In this document: piece by piece, positions 9,456 through 19,224 of the stretch
How the letters are laid out: each line of letters begins with the position of its first letter
How positions within the stretch are numbered: position 1 is the first letter of the stretch
Source of the DNA: Polaromonas sp.
GTDB lineage: Bacteria > Pseudomonadota > Gammaproteobacteria > Burkholderiales > Burkholderiaceae_C
Length of the DNA: 64,000 nucleotides
Direction of reading: 5' to 3'
Assembly (NCBI RefSeq): GCF_012927455.1
Contig: NZ_JABBPE010000006.1
Span: forward strand, 59,687-123,686
The notes under the pieces: model-generated
What the model was told of the DNA's origin: nothing
Databases searched by the model: none
The model's input: only the letters and a program-made list of their open reading frames with translations
Translations under genes and position numbers: made by a program

Positions 9456-9785
9456 ATGGCCATTTCTCACGCCGCTTCGGGGCAGCTTCTTGACATTCAT
9501 TCCCTCACCGAGCAGTTCTCTGAAACGCGCACCTTCGCCGTGTTCAAAACCGACCAGCTCGAAGTCATGCGGTTGATGGTGCCTGCGCATAAAGCTGTGC
9601 CCTCGCACCAGGTCAAAGGCGAGGTCACGGTTCAATGCCTGGAAGGCGAAGTGGATTTCACGGCTGACGGAAAGGCCCAACGCATGAAAGCCGGACAGCT
9701 GGTGTGGCTGGCCGGTGGCGTGGCGCATGGTTTGACGGCCGTGCGCGACTCGACGCTACTGGTGACGCTGGTTTTACGCAAATAA
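9456..9785 (+). CDS. Cupin-domain protein
   Basis: A 109-residue single-domain cupin. The barrel motifs are seen in VPAHKAVPSHQVKGEVTVQ and GQLVWLAGGVAHGLTA, with possible metal-ligand histidines in both. Start is the ATG giving MAISHAASG, preceded by GGAG seven bases upstream. It stands alone between the kgu operon and the convergent gpsA. Single cupins of this kind bind small ligands or metals; no function can be assigned. The upstream in-frame extension to 9369 has no ribosome-binding site and is rejected. Confidence 0.75.
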   Translation: MAISHAASGQLLDIHSLTEQFSETRTFAVFKTDQLEVMRLMVPAHKAVPSHQVKGEVTVQCLEGEVDFTADGKAQRMKAGQLVWLAGGVAHGLTAVRDSTLLVTLVLRK

Positions 9786-9789
9786 CTGC

Positions 9790-9848
9790 TAATTTGAGGC
9801 CGCAACTCAATCACGACAGGCGCCACAAGCTATTGTTTTAATAGCAGG
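9790..9848 (-). repeat. Interspersed repeat, copy 2
   Basis: Core GCTATTGTTTTAATAGC at 9829-9845, preceded by a diverged GAGGCC...GGCGCCACAA arm, so it lies in the reverse orientation to copy 1. It fills the space between the convergent cupin gene and gpsA. Confidence 0.75.
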
Positions 9849-9888
9849 CATGGCCCTTGTCGCGGATGTTGACGGCGTCGCCGCGCAG

Positions 9889-10941
9889 CTAATGCAGCTC
9901 GGCCGTCGGGTCGCGACCCATCAGCAGGGCAACCGCCTGCTCGGGCAAAACCTGGCCATCGAGAAGCGCCACCACGCTTTGCGCAATCGGCATGTCTATG
10001 CCCAGCGACTGGGCGCGTTGCACCACGGTGCGGGCACAGTACACCCCCTCGGCGACATGGCCCAGCGACGCGACGGCTTGCTGCAGGGTTTGGCCCTGGG
10101 CCAGCAGCAGGCCGACCTTGCGGTTACGGCTCAGGTCACCGGTCGCCGTCAACACCAGGTCGCCCAGACCACTCAGGCCCATGAAGGTTTCGGCCTTGGC
10201 GCCGAGCGCCACGCCCAGCCGCATTATTTCTGACAGCCCGCGCGTAATGAGCGCGGCGCGGGCATTCAGACCTAGCTGCAGGCCGTCACACAAACCCGCC
10301 GCAATGGCCAGCACGTTCTTAACGGCGCCGCCGACTTCGACGCCAACCACGTCGTCGCTGGCGTAGACGCGCAGCGTGGCGCTGTGAAAGGCGGCCACCA
10401 GCGCCTCCCGGACTTCGGCGTGCTCGCTCGCGGCGACCAGCGCCGTTGGCTGGCCGCGCGCCACTTCCAGCGCAAAACTCGGGCCGCTGAGCACGCCTGC
10501 TCTTAAATTAATAGCTACCTGCGCCCGTATTTCATGAACCAGCAGACCAAATGAGGGTGAAGATGAGGCAAGGTGCGGTTCTGACGCGAACGGCGCTTCA
10601 AACCCTTTGCTAAGCCAGACGACGGGTACCGTGGCGTGTTGCAGGCTGTGCAGCAAACTGCGCGCCGCTGAAACCGGCGTCGCCATGACGATCAGGTCTT
10701 GTCCGCTGAGCGCCGGAGCCAGCGAAGCCGCGCCGCCGCCTTGCACCACCAAGCCGTCGGGCAAGGCAATGCCGGGCAGATAGCGGCTATTGGCGCGCTC
10801 GCGCTGCAGGGTTGTAACCAGCGCCGCATCGCGCGCCCACAAGGCGACTTGGTGCCGGGGCAGGCCGCCATCCGCAGCGCGTGCGGCATTGACAGCCAGT
10901 GCCGTACCCCAGGCGCCCGCACCGATCACAACTATTTTCAT
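9889..10941 (-). CDS. gpsA: Glycerol-3-phosphate dehydrogenase [NAD(P)+]
   Basis: A 350-residue cytosolic enzyme reducing dihydroxyacetone phosphate to sn-glycerol-3-phosphate for phospholipid synthesis. The NAD motif GAGAWGT is at residues 7-13; [15 protein letters not shown] and the catalytic lysine in [13 protein letters not shown] are present. The start is the ATG giving MKIVVIGAG; an upstream ATG in the same frame adds six unlikely residues. Odd point: the codons for [13 protein letters not shown] (about 10540-10500) are a copy of the interspersed repeat, with AT-rich codons unlike the rest, yet the length matches normal GpsA. It ends a conserved block with secB, grxC and the rhodanese gene. 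Confidence 0.95.
   Translation of the reverse strand: MKIVVIGAGAWGTALAVNAARAADGGLPRHQVALWARDAALVTTLQRERANSRYLPGIALPDGLVVQGGGAASLAPALSGQDLIVMATPVSAARSLLHSLQHATVPVVWLSKGFEAPFASEPHLASSSPSFGLLVHEIRAQVAINLRAGVLSGPSFALEVARGQPTALVAASEHAEVREALVAAFHSATLRVYASDDVVGVEVGGAVKNVLAIAAGLCDGLQLGLNARAALITRGLSEIMRLGVALGAKAETFMGLSGLGDLVLTATGDLSRNRKVGLLLAQGQTLQQAVASLGHVAEGVYCARTVVQRAQSLGIDMPIAQSVVALLDGQVLPEQAVALLMGRDPTAELH
10499..10535 (+). repeat. Interspersed repeat inside gpsA, copy 3
   Basis: GCTCTTAAATTAATAGC then TACCTGCGCCCGTAT, matching copy 12 closely. It is translated in frame within gpsA (antisense) as AQVAINLRA. Confidence 0.7.
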
Positions 10942-10997
10942 GGCACGCAGGCCTGCCAACGCGGGTGACGCCTTGACAGGTCACTCAACACGGGCCA

Positions 10998-11465
10998 TCA
11001 AACAATGATTTGCGGTGGGGTCTGCGCTGCAGCGGCTGCTTCGGTCTGCTGCTGCTCGTACATGGCCTGGAAGTTGATTTCAGCCATGTGCACTGGCGGG
11101 AAGCCGCCGCGCTGGATAACGTCGGCCACGTTGCTGCGCAGGTAGGGGTAGACGATTTGCGGGCAGGCGATGCCCAAAATGGCGCCTAGCTGATCGGTCT
11201 GCACGTTGCGGATCTCAAAGATTCCCGCCTGCTTGGCTTCCACCAGAAACACCGTTTTGTCGGCAATTTTGGTGTGCACGGTGGCCGTGACGGTAACTTC
11301 AAACATGCCTTCGGCCACCGGCGTGGCACCGACACCGAGCTGAATGTCAACCCCTGGCTGCTCTTGATTCAAGAGAATGTCAGGCGAATTGGGTTGCTCT
11401 AGCGACACGTCCTTGAGATAGACGCGCTGGATCTGGAATACGGGGTCAAGATTGGCTTCAGCCAT
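10998..11465 (-). CDS. secB: Protein-export chaperone SecB
   Basis: A 155-residue cytosolic chaperone that keeps precursors unfolded for the SecA/SecYEG translocase. Recognised from [18 protein letters not shown] near the start, from [10 protein letters not shown], and from the conserved [18 protein letters not shown] segment with [13 protein letters not shown]. The C-terminus is longer than in E. coli and rich in Gln/Ala. It lies between grxC and gpsA on the same strand, the usual betaproteobacterial order. Confidence 0.95.
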   Translation of the reverse strand: MAEANLDPVFQIQRVYLKDVSLEQPNSPDILLNQEQPGVDIQLGVGATPVAEGMFEVTVTATVHTKIADKTVFLVEAKQAGIFEIRNVQTDQLGAILGIACPQIVYPYLRSNVADVIQRGGFPPVHMAEINFQAMYEQQQTEAAAAAQTPPQIIV

Positions 11466-11625
11466 GGTGCTCTTTCGGGGGTACTGAAAAAAACAGGGAA
11501 GGGGTGGAAATGCCTGCGCCTTGCAACAACAGGCCAGCGCGCATTATCACAGGGCCGAAGCGAAGACTGGCCGGCACAAGAGACGAGGGCAAAAGACGCT
11601 GGCCGCAAGACTCTATGACGGCTTA

Positions 11626-11889
11626 TCAGGCGGCACGGCCCAGCAGTGGCAGCAAGCCGCCACGGCCATCCAGTGCCACCAGGTCGTCACAGCCGCCTAC
11701 ATGCGTGTCGCCGATGAAAATTTGCGGCACGGTGCGCCGGCCGGTCAGTTCCATCATGGCCTGGCGCTCACCTGGCAGCATATCGACACGTATTTCCTCC
11801 AGTTCGGTCACGCCGCGCTCTTTGAGCAACTGCTTGGCCCGGATGCAGTAAGGGCAAGAGCCCGTGGCGTAGATCTTGACGGTTGGCAT
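11626..11889 (-). CDS. grxC: Glutaredoxin 3
   Basis: An 87-residue dithiol glutaredoxin that reduces disulfides with glutathione. The active site C12-P-Y-C15 follows the first strand VKIYATG; TVPQIFIGDTHVGGCDDL provides the cis-proline and glutathione site. The ATG giving MPTVKIY has GGAG nine bases upstream; the longer frame is rejected. A 160-base gap before secB shows no clear feature. Confidence 0.94.
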   Translation of the reverse strand: MPTVKIYATGSCPYCIRAKQLLKERGVTELEEIRVDMLPGERQAMMELTGRRTVPQIFIGDTHVGGCDDLVALDGRGGLLPLLGRAA

Positions 11890-11991
11890 GTTTTCTCCAG
11901 GGTCGTACGGGCGGCTGCGAAGCACAGGAAACGGGACAAGCGGGGCTGGATTCGGTCCGCAGACCGGCCTGACGCTGTTGGGATCAGACTT

Positions 11992-12402
11992 TCAAGCCTT
12001 TTCTAAGGGCAGGTTAGCCTCTTTCCAGGATTTGAGCCCGCCACCGAGTGATTGGGCTTGCTGGTAACCAAGCTTTTTGGCAATGGCGACGGCGCGGCTG
12101 GCCCGCGCACCACTAGCGCACACCAGAATCAGCGGCAAGGCCTTGTTCTTGACGACTGCGGGCAGTCTGGTTTCGAACTCGCTGAGCGGCACATTTTTGG
12201 CGCCGGTGACATGGCCCGCTGCAAACTCTGCAGCCTCACAGACATCAACTACCACGGCCTTTTCGCGGTTGATTAGCTGCACCGCGCCACTGGCGCTCAG
12301 TGCATCGGCATTCAGGGCGCCTGAAATCATGGGCCACACCAGCATGCCACCGGAGGCAAGCGCTATCGAAATCAGCATCCAGTTATCAATCAGGAATTTC
12401 AC
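11992..12402 (-). CDS. Membrane-anchored rhodanese-domain protein
   Basis: A 136-residue protein with one N-terminal membrane segment (about residues 8-28, [17 protein letters not shown]) and a single rhodanese domain. The active-site loop is CASGARA with the sulfur-carrying cysteine, after [19 protein letters not shown]. It resembles YibN of E. coli, which lies beside grxC and secB in the same order. Likely a sulfur-transfer or thiol-redox role at the membrane; no specific acceptor is known. Divergent from gpmA across 136 bases that must hold both promoters. Confidence 0.88.
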   Translation of the reverse strand: MKFLIDNWMLISIALASGGMLVWPMISGALNADALSASGAVQLINREKAVVVDVCEAAEFAAGHVTGAKNVPLSEFETRLPAVVKNKALPLILVCASGARASRAVAIAKKLGYQQAQSLGGGLKSWKEANLPLEKA

Positions 12403-12538
12403 TTTGTACCTTGTGTATATTTTTCAGCCAAGTAGAGATTTTAGAATAGCGAAAGGACACATTGCATCCCGGCTGTCTTTTATTCCCCGCCAATCCTCTT
12501 TTATTCTCTTTTTTTACTTCCCTCCAACCTCACACACC

Positions 12539-13282
12539 ATGCATAAACTCGTGCTCATTCGCCATGGCGAATCGACCTGGAATCTTGAAAACCGCTTCAC
12601 CGGCTGGACTGACGTCGACCTCACGGAAACCGGCATCGAACAGGCTAAAAACGCCGGCAAGCTGCTTAAAACCGAGGGCTATGAGTTCGATGTGGCCTAC
12701 ACCAGCGTGCTCAAGCGCGCTACCCGCACGCTCTGGCATGTGCTCGATGAAATGGACCGCACCTGGCTGCCAGTGGTTAACAGCTGGCGCCTAAACGAAC
12801 GGCATTACGGCGCCTTGCAGGGGCTGAACAAGGCGGAAACCGCTAAAAAATACGGCGACGAGCAGGTGCTGGTGTGGCGCCGCAGCTACGACACCCCGCC
12901 GCCGCCTCTGGACCCCCAAGACCCGCGCAGCGAACGCGGTGACCCGCGCTACGCCAGACTGCTGCCCGACCAGGTGCCGCTGACCGAGTGCCTGAAAGAC
13001 ACGGTGGCACGTGTTTTGCCTTTCTGGAATGAATCTATGGCACCGGCCATCAAGGTCGGTAAACGCATTGTGGTGGCGGCCCATGGCAACTCGATACGCG
13101 CTCTAGTGAAATACCTGGACGGGGTGTCGGACAACGACATCGTGGGGCTCAACATCCCCAACGGCATTCCACTGGTGTACGAACTCGACGCCAGCCTCAA
13201 ACCGCTGCGCCATTACTACCTGGGCGACCGCGAAGCGGTTGCCAAAGCCGCTGCCGCCGTGGCCGCGCAAGGCAAGGCTTGA
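12539..13282 (+). CDS. gpmA: 2,3-bisphosphoglycerate-dependent phosphoglycerate mutase
   Basis: A 247-residue glycolytic enzyme interconverting 3- and 2-phosphoglycerate. The phospho-accepting histidine is H9 in LIRHGES; the conserved NERHYG and the second histidine in [13 protein letters not shown] are present, as are [12 protein letters not shown] and the DPRYA stretch. I chose the ATG giving [10 protein letters not shown], which starts at the normal family position; the much longer open frame upstream overlaps the rhodanese gene antisense. No strong Shine-Dalgarno is visible. Confidence 0.96.
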   Translation: MHKLVLIRHGESTWNLENRFTGWTDVDLTETGIEQAKNAGKLLKTEGYEFDVAYTSVLKRATRTLWHVLDEMDRTWLPVVNSWRLNERHYGALQGLNKAETAKKYGDEQVLVWRRSYDTPPPPLDPQDPRSERGDPRYARLLPDQVPLTECLKDTVARVLPFWNESMAPAIKVGKRIVVAAHGNSIRALVKYLDGVSDNDIVGLNIPNGIPLVYELDASLKPLRHYYLGDREAVAKAAAAVAAQGKA

Positions 13283-13478
13283 AACGGCACACATCAATTG
13301 ACTAGTCAAGTCGCGCGATAGATTGTAAAAGTCCTGTAAAACGCGACGGTTTAGGCGCTTTTGCGGCGGCAGATGGTGCTACCGATGGAACTGTGGCGCA
13401 GGGCCTCTCTCCAAGGTGTATATTGCTTCTGGTTCAAGGGAGCAGAGGTTCCTCAACAGGCTTACTAAGGTATTTTTT

Positions 13479-14918
13479 ATGGGTCAAAAACTCAAAATAG
13501 CAGGCTGGATTTCAATCGGCGCCGTGGCGGGGGCCCTCACCACCGTACAACTGCAAGCCGTCGCCCGCGGCGGTCTTACGCCTTTGCCACTCGAAGAGTT
13601 GCAACAATTGGCGGCCGTGTTCGGGATGGTCAAGAGCGACTATGTTGAACCGGTGGACGAAAAGAAACTTATCACCGACGCCATTTCCGGCATGGTGGCC
13701 AGCCTTGATCCGCACTCGGTGTACTTCGATAAAAAATCCTTCAAGGAATTTCGCGAAGGCACGTCCGGCCGCTTCGTCGGCGTCGGGATTGAAATCAGTC
13801 AGGAAGACGGCCTGGTCAAGGTGGTGTCCCCGATTGAAGGATCGCCTGCCGACAAGGCAGGCCTGAAGCCCAACGACCTGATCACCCGAATTGATGACAC
13901 CGCCGTCAAGGGCTTGAGCCTGAACGAAGCGGTCAAAAAAATGCGTGGCGAGCCCAAGACCAAGGTGCTGCTGACGATTTTTCGCAAGGACGAAAATCGC
14001 ACTTTTCCGGTGAGCATCATTCGCGAAGAAATTCGCACCCAGTCGGTGCGCAGCAAGGTAGTAGAGCCCGGCTACGCCTGGATTCGCCTGAGCCAGTTCC
14101 AGGAACGCACAGTGGACGATTTCGTCACCAAGGTGGAGCAGATTTACAAGCAGGAGCCCAACCTCAAAGGCATGGTGCTCGATCTGCGCAACGACCCAGG
14201 TGGTTTGCTTGATGCCGCCGTGGCGGTGTCAGCAGCCTTTTTGCCAGAGAACGTGACCGTGGTGTCCACTAACGGGCAACTGGCCGAAAGCAAATTTACC
14301 TACAAGGCCTCACCCGAGTTTTACCAGCGCCGCAACGGAGCTGATCCGCTCAAGCGACTGCCGGCAGCGCTCAAGACCGTGCCGCTGATCGTGCTGGTCA
14401 ATGAAGGCTCTGCCTCTGCCAGCGAAATTGTGGCGGGAGCCCTGCAAGACTACAAACGCGCCACCATCATGGGCACGCAGACCTTCGGCAAGGGCTCGGT
14501 GCAGACGGTACGCCCGCTCGGCCCGGACACTGGAATCAAGCTGACCACGGCACGCTATTACACCCCAAGCGGCAAGTCAATTCAGGCACGCGGCATCGTT
14601 CCCGACGTGATGATCGACGAAACCGCCGAAGGCAGCCCGTTTGCCGCGCTGCGAACCCGCGAAGCGGATCTTGAGAAACATTTGGGCAGCGGTCAGGGCG
14701 CGGAAGTCAAGGAAGCAGGTCGGGAAAAAGCTCGTGAAGAAGCGCTGAAACGGCTCGAAGACGAAGCAAAAAAGACGCCAGAGCAGCGCCGCCCGCCCGA
14801 ACTCGGCAGCGACAAGGACTTCCAATTGGCCCAAGCCATCAACCAACTCAAGGGCCGACCCGTATTGGTCAGCAAGACCGCAGTGGTCGAGCCGAAAAAC
14901 GAGAAGAAGGAAAACTAG
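13479..14918 (+). CDS. ctpA: Carboxy-terminal processing protease, S41 family
   Basis: A 479-residue periplasmic serine protease with an N-terminal signal/anchor (about residues 5-25). A PDZ domain (about 85-165, GRFVGVGIEISQEDG and SPADKAGLKPNDLI) precedes the S41 catalytic part. The Ser/Lys dyad is S313 in GSASASEIVAG and K338 in TFGKGSVQT, 25 residues apart as usual. The C-terminal tail is charged and low-complexity. The ATG has AAGG eight bases upstream. It is followed 116 bases later by moeB. Such proteases trim envelope proteins or penicillin-binding-protein partners. Confidence 0.93.
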   Translation: MGQKLKIAGWISIGAVAGALTTVQLQAVARGGLTPLPLEELQQLAAVFGMVKSDYVEPVDEKKLITDAISGMVASLDPHSVYFDKKSFKEFREGTSGRFVGVGIEISQEDGLVKVVSPIEGSPADKAGLKPNDLITRIDDTAVKGLSLNEAVKKMRGEPKTKVLLTIFRKDENRTFPVSIIREEIRTQSVRSKVVEPGYAWIRLSQFQERTVDDFVTKVEQIYKQEPNLKGMVLDLRNDPGGLLDAAVAVSAAFLPENVTVVSTNGQLAESKFTYKASPEFYQRRNGADPLKRLPAALKTVPLIVLVNEGSASASEIVAGALQDYKRATIMGTQTFGKGSVQTVRPLGPDTGIKLTTARYYTPSGKSIQARGIVPDVMIDETAEGSPFAALRTREADLEKHLGSGQGAEVKEAGREKAREEALKRLEDEAKKTPEQRRPPELGSDKDFQLAQAINQLKGRPVLVSKTAVVEPKNEKKEN

Positions 14919-15034
14919 AACCACCGGGCAGGACCGAGGCCAAGGCGGCGTAATAGCTGCTCGCCTCCGTTCGGCCCTTGCGCTGGCTCCAGTTAGACAC
15001 GCTGCCAGGATTCGAGTCGCTTTTTTTTCCATTC

Positions 15035-15781
15035 ATGACCGACGAACAGCTGCTTAGGTATTCCCGCCACATCCTGCTCGATGAAATAGGAATCGAAGGC
15101 CAGGAAAAACTTCTGTCTTCGCACTTACTGATTGTTGGCGCCGGTGGTCTTGGCTCGCCAGTGGCCTTGTACCTGGGCAGCGCCGGTGTCGGCCGCATCA
15201 CCATCGTCGACCATGACCGGGTCGATGCCACCAACTTGCAGCGGCAAATCGCCCACAACCTGGCCCGCATCGGGCAGTTCAAGGCAGAGTCGGTGCGGCA
15301 GTCGATTGCCGCCATTAACCCGGACGTGCATGTGATTCCGGTCACTCAGCGCGCTGACGCCGACCTGCTTGACCAGCTCGTGCCCGGGACTGATCTGGTG
15401 CTGGACTGCACCGACAACTTTGTCACCCGTCACGCCATCAACCGCGCCTGTGTCAAACACTGCAAGCCGCTGGTTTCGGGTGCTGCCATCCGTTTTGACG
15501 GCCAGATCACCGTGTATGACCCGCGCAGTGCGCAGTCACCCTGCTATTCCTGTGTTTTTCCTGAGTTAGACCTGCCGGAAGAAACCCGCTGCGCCACCAT
15601 GGGCGTTTTCGCGCCGTTGGTGGGCATTGTGGGCACGGTGCAGGCCGCCGAGGCGCTCAAGCTGCTGTGCGATATCGGGCAGGCATTGACCGGACGACTG
15701 CTCATGCTGGATGGTCGAAGCCTGGCGTGGAATGAGATGAAGCTCATACGTAACCCGGCGTGCCCAGTTTGTAGCAGTTAA
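15035..15781 (+). CDS. moeB: Adenylyltransferase of the MoeB/ThiF (HesA) family
   Basis: A 248-residue cytosolic enzyme that adenylates the C-terminal glycine of a ubiquitin-like sulfur carrier (MoaD for molybdopterin, or ThiS for thiazole). The ATP site is VGAGGLGSP near residue 33; RYSRHILLDEIG is the family's N-terminal motif; LVLDCTDNF follows; zinc is held by CYSC and CPVC. MoeB and ThiF cannot be separated safely by eye; no mo- or thi- neighbour decides it. The start is the ATG giving MTDEQLLRYS, the normal N-terminus. Confidence 0.88.
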   Translation: MTDEQLLRYSRHILLDEIGIEGQEKLLSSHLLIVGAGGLGSPVALYLGSAGVGRITIVDHDRVDATNLQRQIAHNLARIGQFKAESVRQSIAAINPDVHVIPVTQRADADLLDQLVPGTDLVLDCTDNFVTRHAINRACVKHCKPLVSGAAIRFDGQITVYDPRSAQSPCYSCVFPELDLPEETRCATMGVFAPLVGIVGTVQAAEALKLLCDIGQALTGRLLMLDGRSLAWNEMKLIRNPACPVCSS

Positions 15782-15868
15782 TGCTGACTTGACGCGGCCT
15801 TCAAACCGCTTCTTTCGTCATTGCCTCGCCGCTGCGGGATTGCCGTGTCGGCCCGCCGCCATCCTGAA

Positions 15869-17905
15869 TTACTTTTTGGTCGCAGCGGGCGCTGGGGCGC
15901 CGGCTCTGGGCGGCGGCGCGGCGGCACCTGGCTTGGCGGCCTGAGCCAGCACGCCGGCGCAATCAGCATCGTGTCCGGGTCCTGTCTCCAATGTGGCCGC
16001 CAATGCCAGCAGCGGATTAATGGCCGCCAACGCCAGGGCAATACCGGCCCGTCCCGCGAGGGCCGCCTTGTCGGGTCCGGCAGAAGGAGCTGAAAAAGTG
16101 CCTCCGATGCGCAACGGCGATCTGAAGCTCAGAATGCTGCGGTCCTTCGGCAACGGATCGAGGACCAGATCCAGCGTTTCATGGGCGAGGCTTACTTGTC
16201 CCCGACCGTTGATCACCGTATCCGTCGTATCCAGCACGATGGCGCGACTTGTCATCAAACCCTGTTTGACACCGAAGGCGGCGGCGGCACAACGCAGCTC
16301 CACATTTCGGTCACCACGCAAAAAGAACTTGATGGCTTCCCCGCCGTCGAGTCCTATGAATTCGAGCAGGATGTTGCTGATCTCGCCTTTGCCCATCAAC
16401 ACCGCCACATCCCCCGAGGCCGAACCCAGCATTTGCGCCACCGAATTGCCTTGACCCTTTAGATCAAACTGCCCGCTGATCCTTCCTAAACTGCTTTTGG
16501 TCGTCTCGACCGCAGGGAACAGCTGATTCAACCTTAAGCCACGCACATCCAGCTTGGTATCGAAGGCGGCCGGTGTAACGTTGGCATCAATGCGGATACG
16601 CCCTGCAACTGTTCCACCAGCAACCCCCAGCGAGACCGGCTCTAGCTGCAAGACCCCCGCGTTAAGTTTGACTTGGACACTGCCCTTGTCCAGCGGGAGG
16701 TTTCGCGCATGCCGGATATCGGCCGCGGAATAGCTCACGTCGGCGTTCATGGCCTTGAGCTTGGCAACATCCAGCGGCGTGACAGGCAGGACTTTTCGCG
16801 AGGCGTCTTCGCTTCGCATATCTTTTTTCTGCACGTCGATTGCGGCGCCGTTGCTGGCAGACGACGCCGAATTCGCCGCAACCGGTCGGCGGGCCACAGG
16901 AGTTAAACCGATCACCGGCCCCAAATCCTCAAAATCAAGCAGTTTTGACTGAACCTTGCCGGTCAAGAGGGGCACTACCGACGATTGATCGAAACTCAGC
17001 GCGCCGCTGAGGTCGGACTTGCCCAGCACACCCTGAATCTGGCTGGCGGCCCACACTTGCCCGTGTTTGCTGAGCTTGCCGCGAAGCTTGTAGGCGGGCG
17101 TTGAGGGCAGCACGACGCCCAGCAGCTTGTACAACTCTTCGAGATTGCGGCCCTGCAAATCAAACGTAGCATCGACACCGGCAAGTTCCGCCAAATTGGC
17201 GATCACACCCTGAGCCTTCAAGCTGGTTCTTCCCGCCACCGCATTCACCTCGAGCGGAAAAGGCGCTCCAGTGTTCTGGCTCAGCTTGAGTACGCCGCCC
17301 GTGCGTCCGTTGGCCGTAAAGGACTCATTTTTCCATTTCCCCTTGGCTTCGTAGCTCAGGGGGAGCTGCTCGGCCGCCTCTTTCGCCACGGAAAACTGCG
17401 CCACCACATTGGCTCCTTGCGCCGTCGCCAGGTATTTCAAGGTTCCTTGATCGACCTGCAGGGTTCCAATGTCTGGCGCTGCACCCTTGTCGGAGGTGTC
17501 ACGTGCCAGCGCCCAGGTCCTGCGCCCGTCCGGCTCAATCTGCAAGCCAACTTTGGGCTGCGACAGCACAATGCGCGGCAAAATTACTTTGCCCACCAAC
17601 AGCGGCAACAATTCGATGTCAAATTCTGCCGCATTTGCTTGCAGAAGATAGGGCTCGCTGGCCCATTCAGGGTTGGCAATTTCCACGCCCTCCACCCGCA
17701 CCGTCGTGGTTCGCCCCAGATACACGGCCAGATGCTTGGTAATTTCAAAACGGCGTCCTAGCTGCCCCGAGACATAGCGATTGATCGGTCCGCGCAGTGC
17801 ATCCCACGGAAAGAAAAAAACCACCAAGGTCAGAACCACCAGCAACAGGGCGAGAACCGCGAGCACTTTTCGAAAGTGGGAGGATTTGATCAGGGAGTTG
17901 TTCAT
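15869..17905 (-). CDS. AsmA-family envelope protein
   Basis: A 678-residue protein with one N-terminal membrane segment (about residues 14-36, VLAVLALLLVVLTLVVFFF) and a long periplasmic part. The N-terminal FPWDALRGPINRYVSGQLGRRFEI and the C-terminal pattern ISNILLEFIGLDGGEAI, GRGQVSLAHETLDLVLDP and SPLRIGGTF are AsmA-like. AsmA relatives are thought to move phospholipids between membranes. The C-terminus is Pro/Ala-rich. It converges with moeB (87 bases between, nothing recognised) and is divergent from the receiver gene. The start ATG giving MNNSLIKSSH is preferred over one seven codons upstream. Confidence 0.85.
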   Translation of the reverse strand: MNNSLIKSSHFRKVLAVLALLLVVLTLVVFFFPWDALRGPINRYVSGQLGRRFEITKHLAVYLGRTTTVRVEGVEIANPEWASEPYLLQANAAEFDIELLPLLVGKVILPRIVLSQPKVGLQIEPDGRRTWALARDTSDKGAAPDIGTLQVDQGTLKYLATAQGANVVAQFSVAKEAAEQLPLSYEAKGKWKNESFTANGRTGGVLKLSQNTGAPFPLEVNAVAGRTSLKAQGVIANLAELAGVDATFDLQGRNLEELYKLLGVVLPSTPAYKLRGKLSKHGQVWAASQIQGVLGKSDLSGALSFDQSSVVPLLTGKVQSKLLDFEDLGPVIGLTPVARRPVAANSASSASNGAAIDVQKKDMRSEDASRKVLPVTPLDVAKLKAMNADVSYSAADIRHARNLPLDKGSVQVKLNAGVLQLEPVSLGVAGGTVAGRIRIDANVTPAAFDTKLDVRGLRLNQLFPAVETTKSSLGRISGQFDLKGQGNSVAQMLGSASGDVAVLMGKGEISNILLEFIGLDGGEAIKFFLRGDRNVELRCAAAAFGVKQGLMTSRAIVLDTTDTVINGRGQVSLAHETLDLVLDPLPKDRSILSFRSPLRIGGTFSAPSAGPDKAALAGRAGIALALAAINPLLALAATLETGPGHDADCAGVLAQAAKPGAAAPPPRAGAPAPAATKK

Positions 17906-18208
17906 GCGCTGGTGAGGACCCTGCAATGGCAGTTGGCGTGCTCAGAAGAGTTCACACACGCTTTGGATTACTTAGTTGCTACTATCGGGCGATTTTTCCT
18001 GCAAACGGGTCAGCAAGCACGATGTACGCCTGTGGGCAGGTACCTACAGTTACGCGGCCGTCTTCGTAGGTAGTTTCCTACAAACACTGGCCGTCCTCGC
18101 TGGCAGAATACTGCCAGCAACAAGATACATTAAAAAACAGGGTAAATTTGCTTTTTAAGTCTTTCGTAAGCTTCCGAAAGACACATTACCCGTACATGGA
18201 CCTCAGCA
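17906..18208. promoter_or_regulatory. Divergent intergenic region with two strong inverted repeats
   Basis: About 300 bases without a gene between the AsmA-like gene and the receiver gene. It holds GCTGGCAG-AATA-CTGCCAGC (18099-18118, perfect 8-base arms) and GTCTTTCG-TAAGCTTC-CGAAAGAC (18159-18182, perfect 8-base arms) just upstream of the receiver gene. GTAGG...CCTAC at 18066-18081 is a weaker repeat. They may be operators or an RNA leader hairpin; nothing else was recognised. Confidence 0.45.
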
Positions 18209-18589
18209 GTGAGATTGAAAACTTACATCGTCGAAGATAATCCCACAATCCGGGAGAATCTGATTGGCACGCTTGAAGAACTGGCGAGCATCAACTCCGT
18301 GGGCACTGCTGAGACCGAAAATGAAGGAAAGGCCTGGTTGGCCGCAAACCCTAACAACTGGGACTTGGCTATCGTGGACTTGTTCTTGAAGCAAGGGAGT
18401 GGGTTGGGTATTCTGGCATCTTGCCGCGACCGCTCCTCCAGCCAGAAGGTGGTTGTCCTCAGCAACTACGCCACGGCGGACATCCGCCAGCGGTGCGCGC
18501 AACTCGGAGTCGACGCGGTTTTCGACAAATCCAATGAAATTGACGCCTTGGTAGAGTATTGCCTCCAGCAGCGCGTCACCTGCGGTTGA
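18209..18589 (+). CDS. Receiver-only response regulator
   Basis: A 126-residue single CheY-like receiver domain with no output domain. The acidic pair is E9-D10 (IVEDNP), the phospho-acceptor D57 (LAIVDLFL), the Ser/Thr switch is in VVVLSNYAT and the conserved lysine in VFDKSNE. Start is GTG with GGA about ten bases upstream; a TTG two codons on is possible, so the exact start is uncertain. It points toward a convergent NarL-type regulator three bases past its stop, and the cognate-looking kinase lies beyond, so it may act as a phosphate sink or extra partner in that system. Confidence 0.8.
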   Translation: MRLKTYIVEDNPTIRENLIGTLEELASINSVGTAETENEGKAWLAANPNNWDLAIVDLFLKQGSGLGILASCRDRSSSQKVVVLSNYATADIRQRCAQLGVDAVFDKSNEIDALVEYCLQQRVTCG

Positions 18590-18591
18590 AA

Positions 18592-19224
18592 TCAGTCAAT
18601 CAGGCGGTTTTTGAGCGCGTAGTAGGTGAGATCGCTATTGGAAGCGAGGCTCATTTTTTCCATCACCCGGGTTCTGTAGGTGCTAACGGTTTTCACGCTC
18701 AGCGACAGCGCTTTTGCAATATCGCCCGCGGTTTCCCCTTTTGCCAATTTCAGAAAAACCTGAAATTCACGTTCGGACAGCTGCTCGTGCGAGGCCACGT
18801 CATTGGGCCGGTTCAACTGCTGCGCCAGCAACTCTGCCACCGCCGGGGTGATGTAGCGTTTGCCCAGAGAAATCACGCGGATTGCATCGACAATTTCAGA
18901 CGGGTCGCATTCCTTGTTGAGGTATCCGCTGGCGCCCTGACGGATCAGGTTGACGGCGTAATGCTCTTCAGGGTAGCCACTCAAAATCAGTATGCCCACG
19001 TCAGGTGCCTTGGCCCGGATCATGGCCAGCGCGTCGATTCCGCTTTGCCCGGGCATCGACAGGTCCATCACCAGAATGTCTAGTTCAACATTGCGCACCA
19101 GGTCAATCGCCTCGCGGCCGCTGGCGGCCTCGCCAACGACGCGCAAATCCACATGGTCCGAGAAAAACTGCCTCAGCCCCGAACGCACAATCGCATGGTC
19201 GTCCACAATTCCGATTTTTATCAT
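18592..19224 (-). CDS. NarL/FixJ-family response regulator
   Basis: A 210-residue transcription regulator. The receiver has DDHAIVRSGL, phospho-acceptor D54 (LVMDLSMPG), and the lysine in GYLNKECD. The output is a LuxR-type helix-turn-helix in LSEREFQVFLKLAKG and DIAKALSLSVKTVSTY. It is divergent from the CHASE3 kinase, its likely partner, and converges with the receiver-only gene. The target genes are unknown; the stress-type genes just beyond the kinase are candidates. Confidence 0.9.
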   Translation of the reverse strand: MIKIGIVDDHAIVRSGLRQFFSDHVDLRVVGEAASGREAIDLVRNVELDILVMDLSMPGQSGIDALAMIRAKAPDVGILILSGYPEEHYAVNLIRQGASGYLNKECDPSEIVDAIRVISLGKRYITPAVAELLAQQLNRPNDVASHEQLSEREFQVFLKLAKGETAGDIAKALSLSVKTVSTYRTRVMEKMSLASNSDLTYYALKNRLID

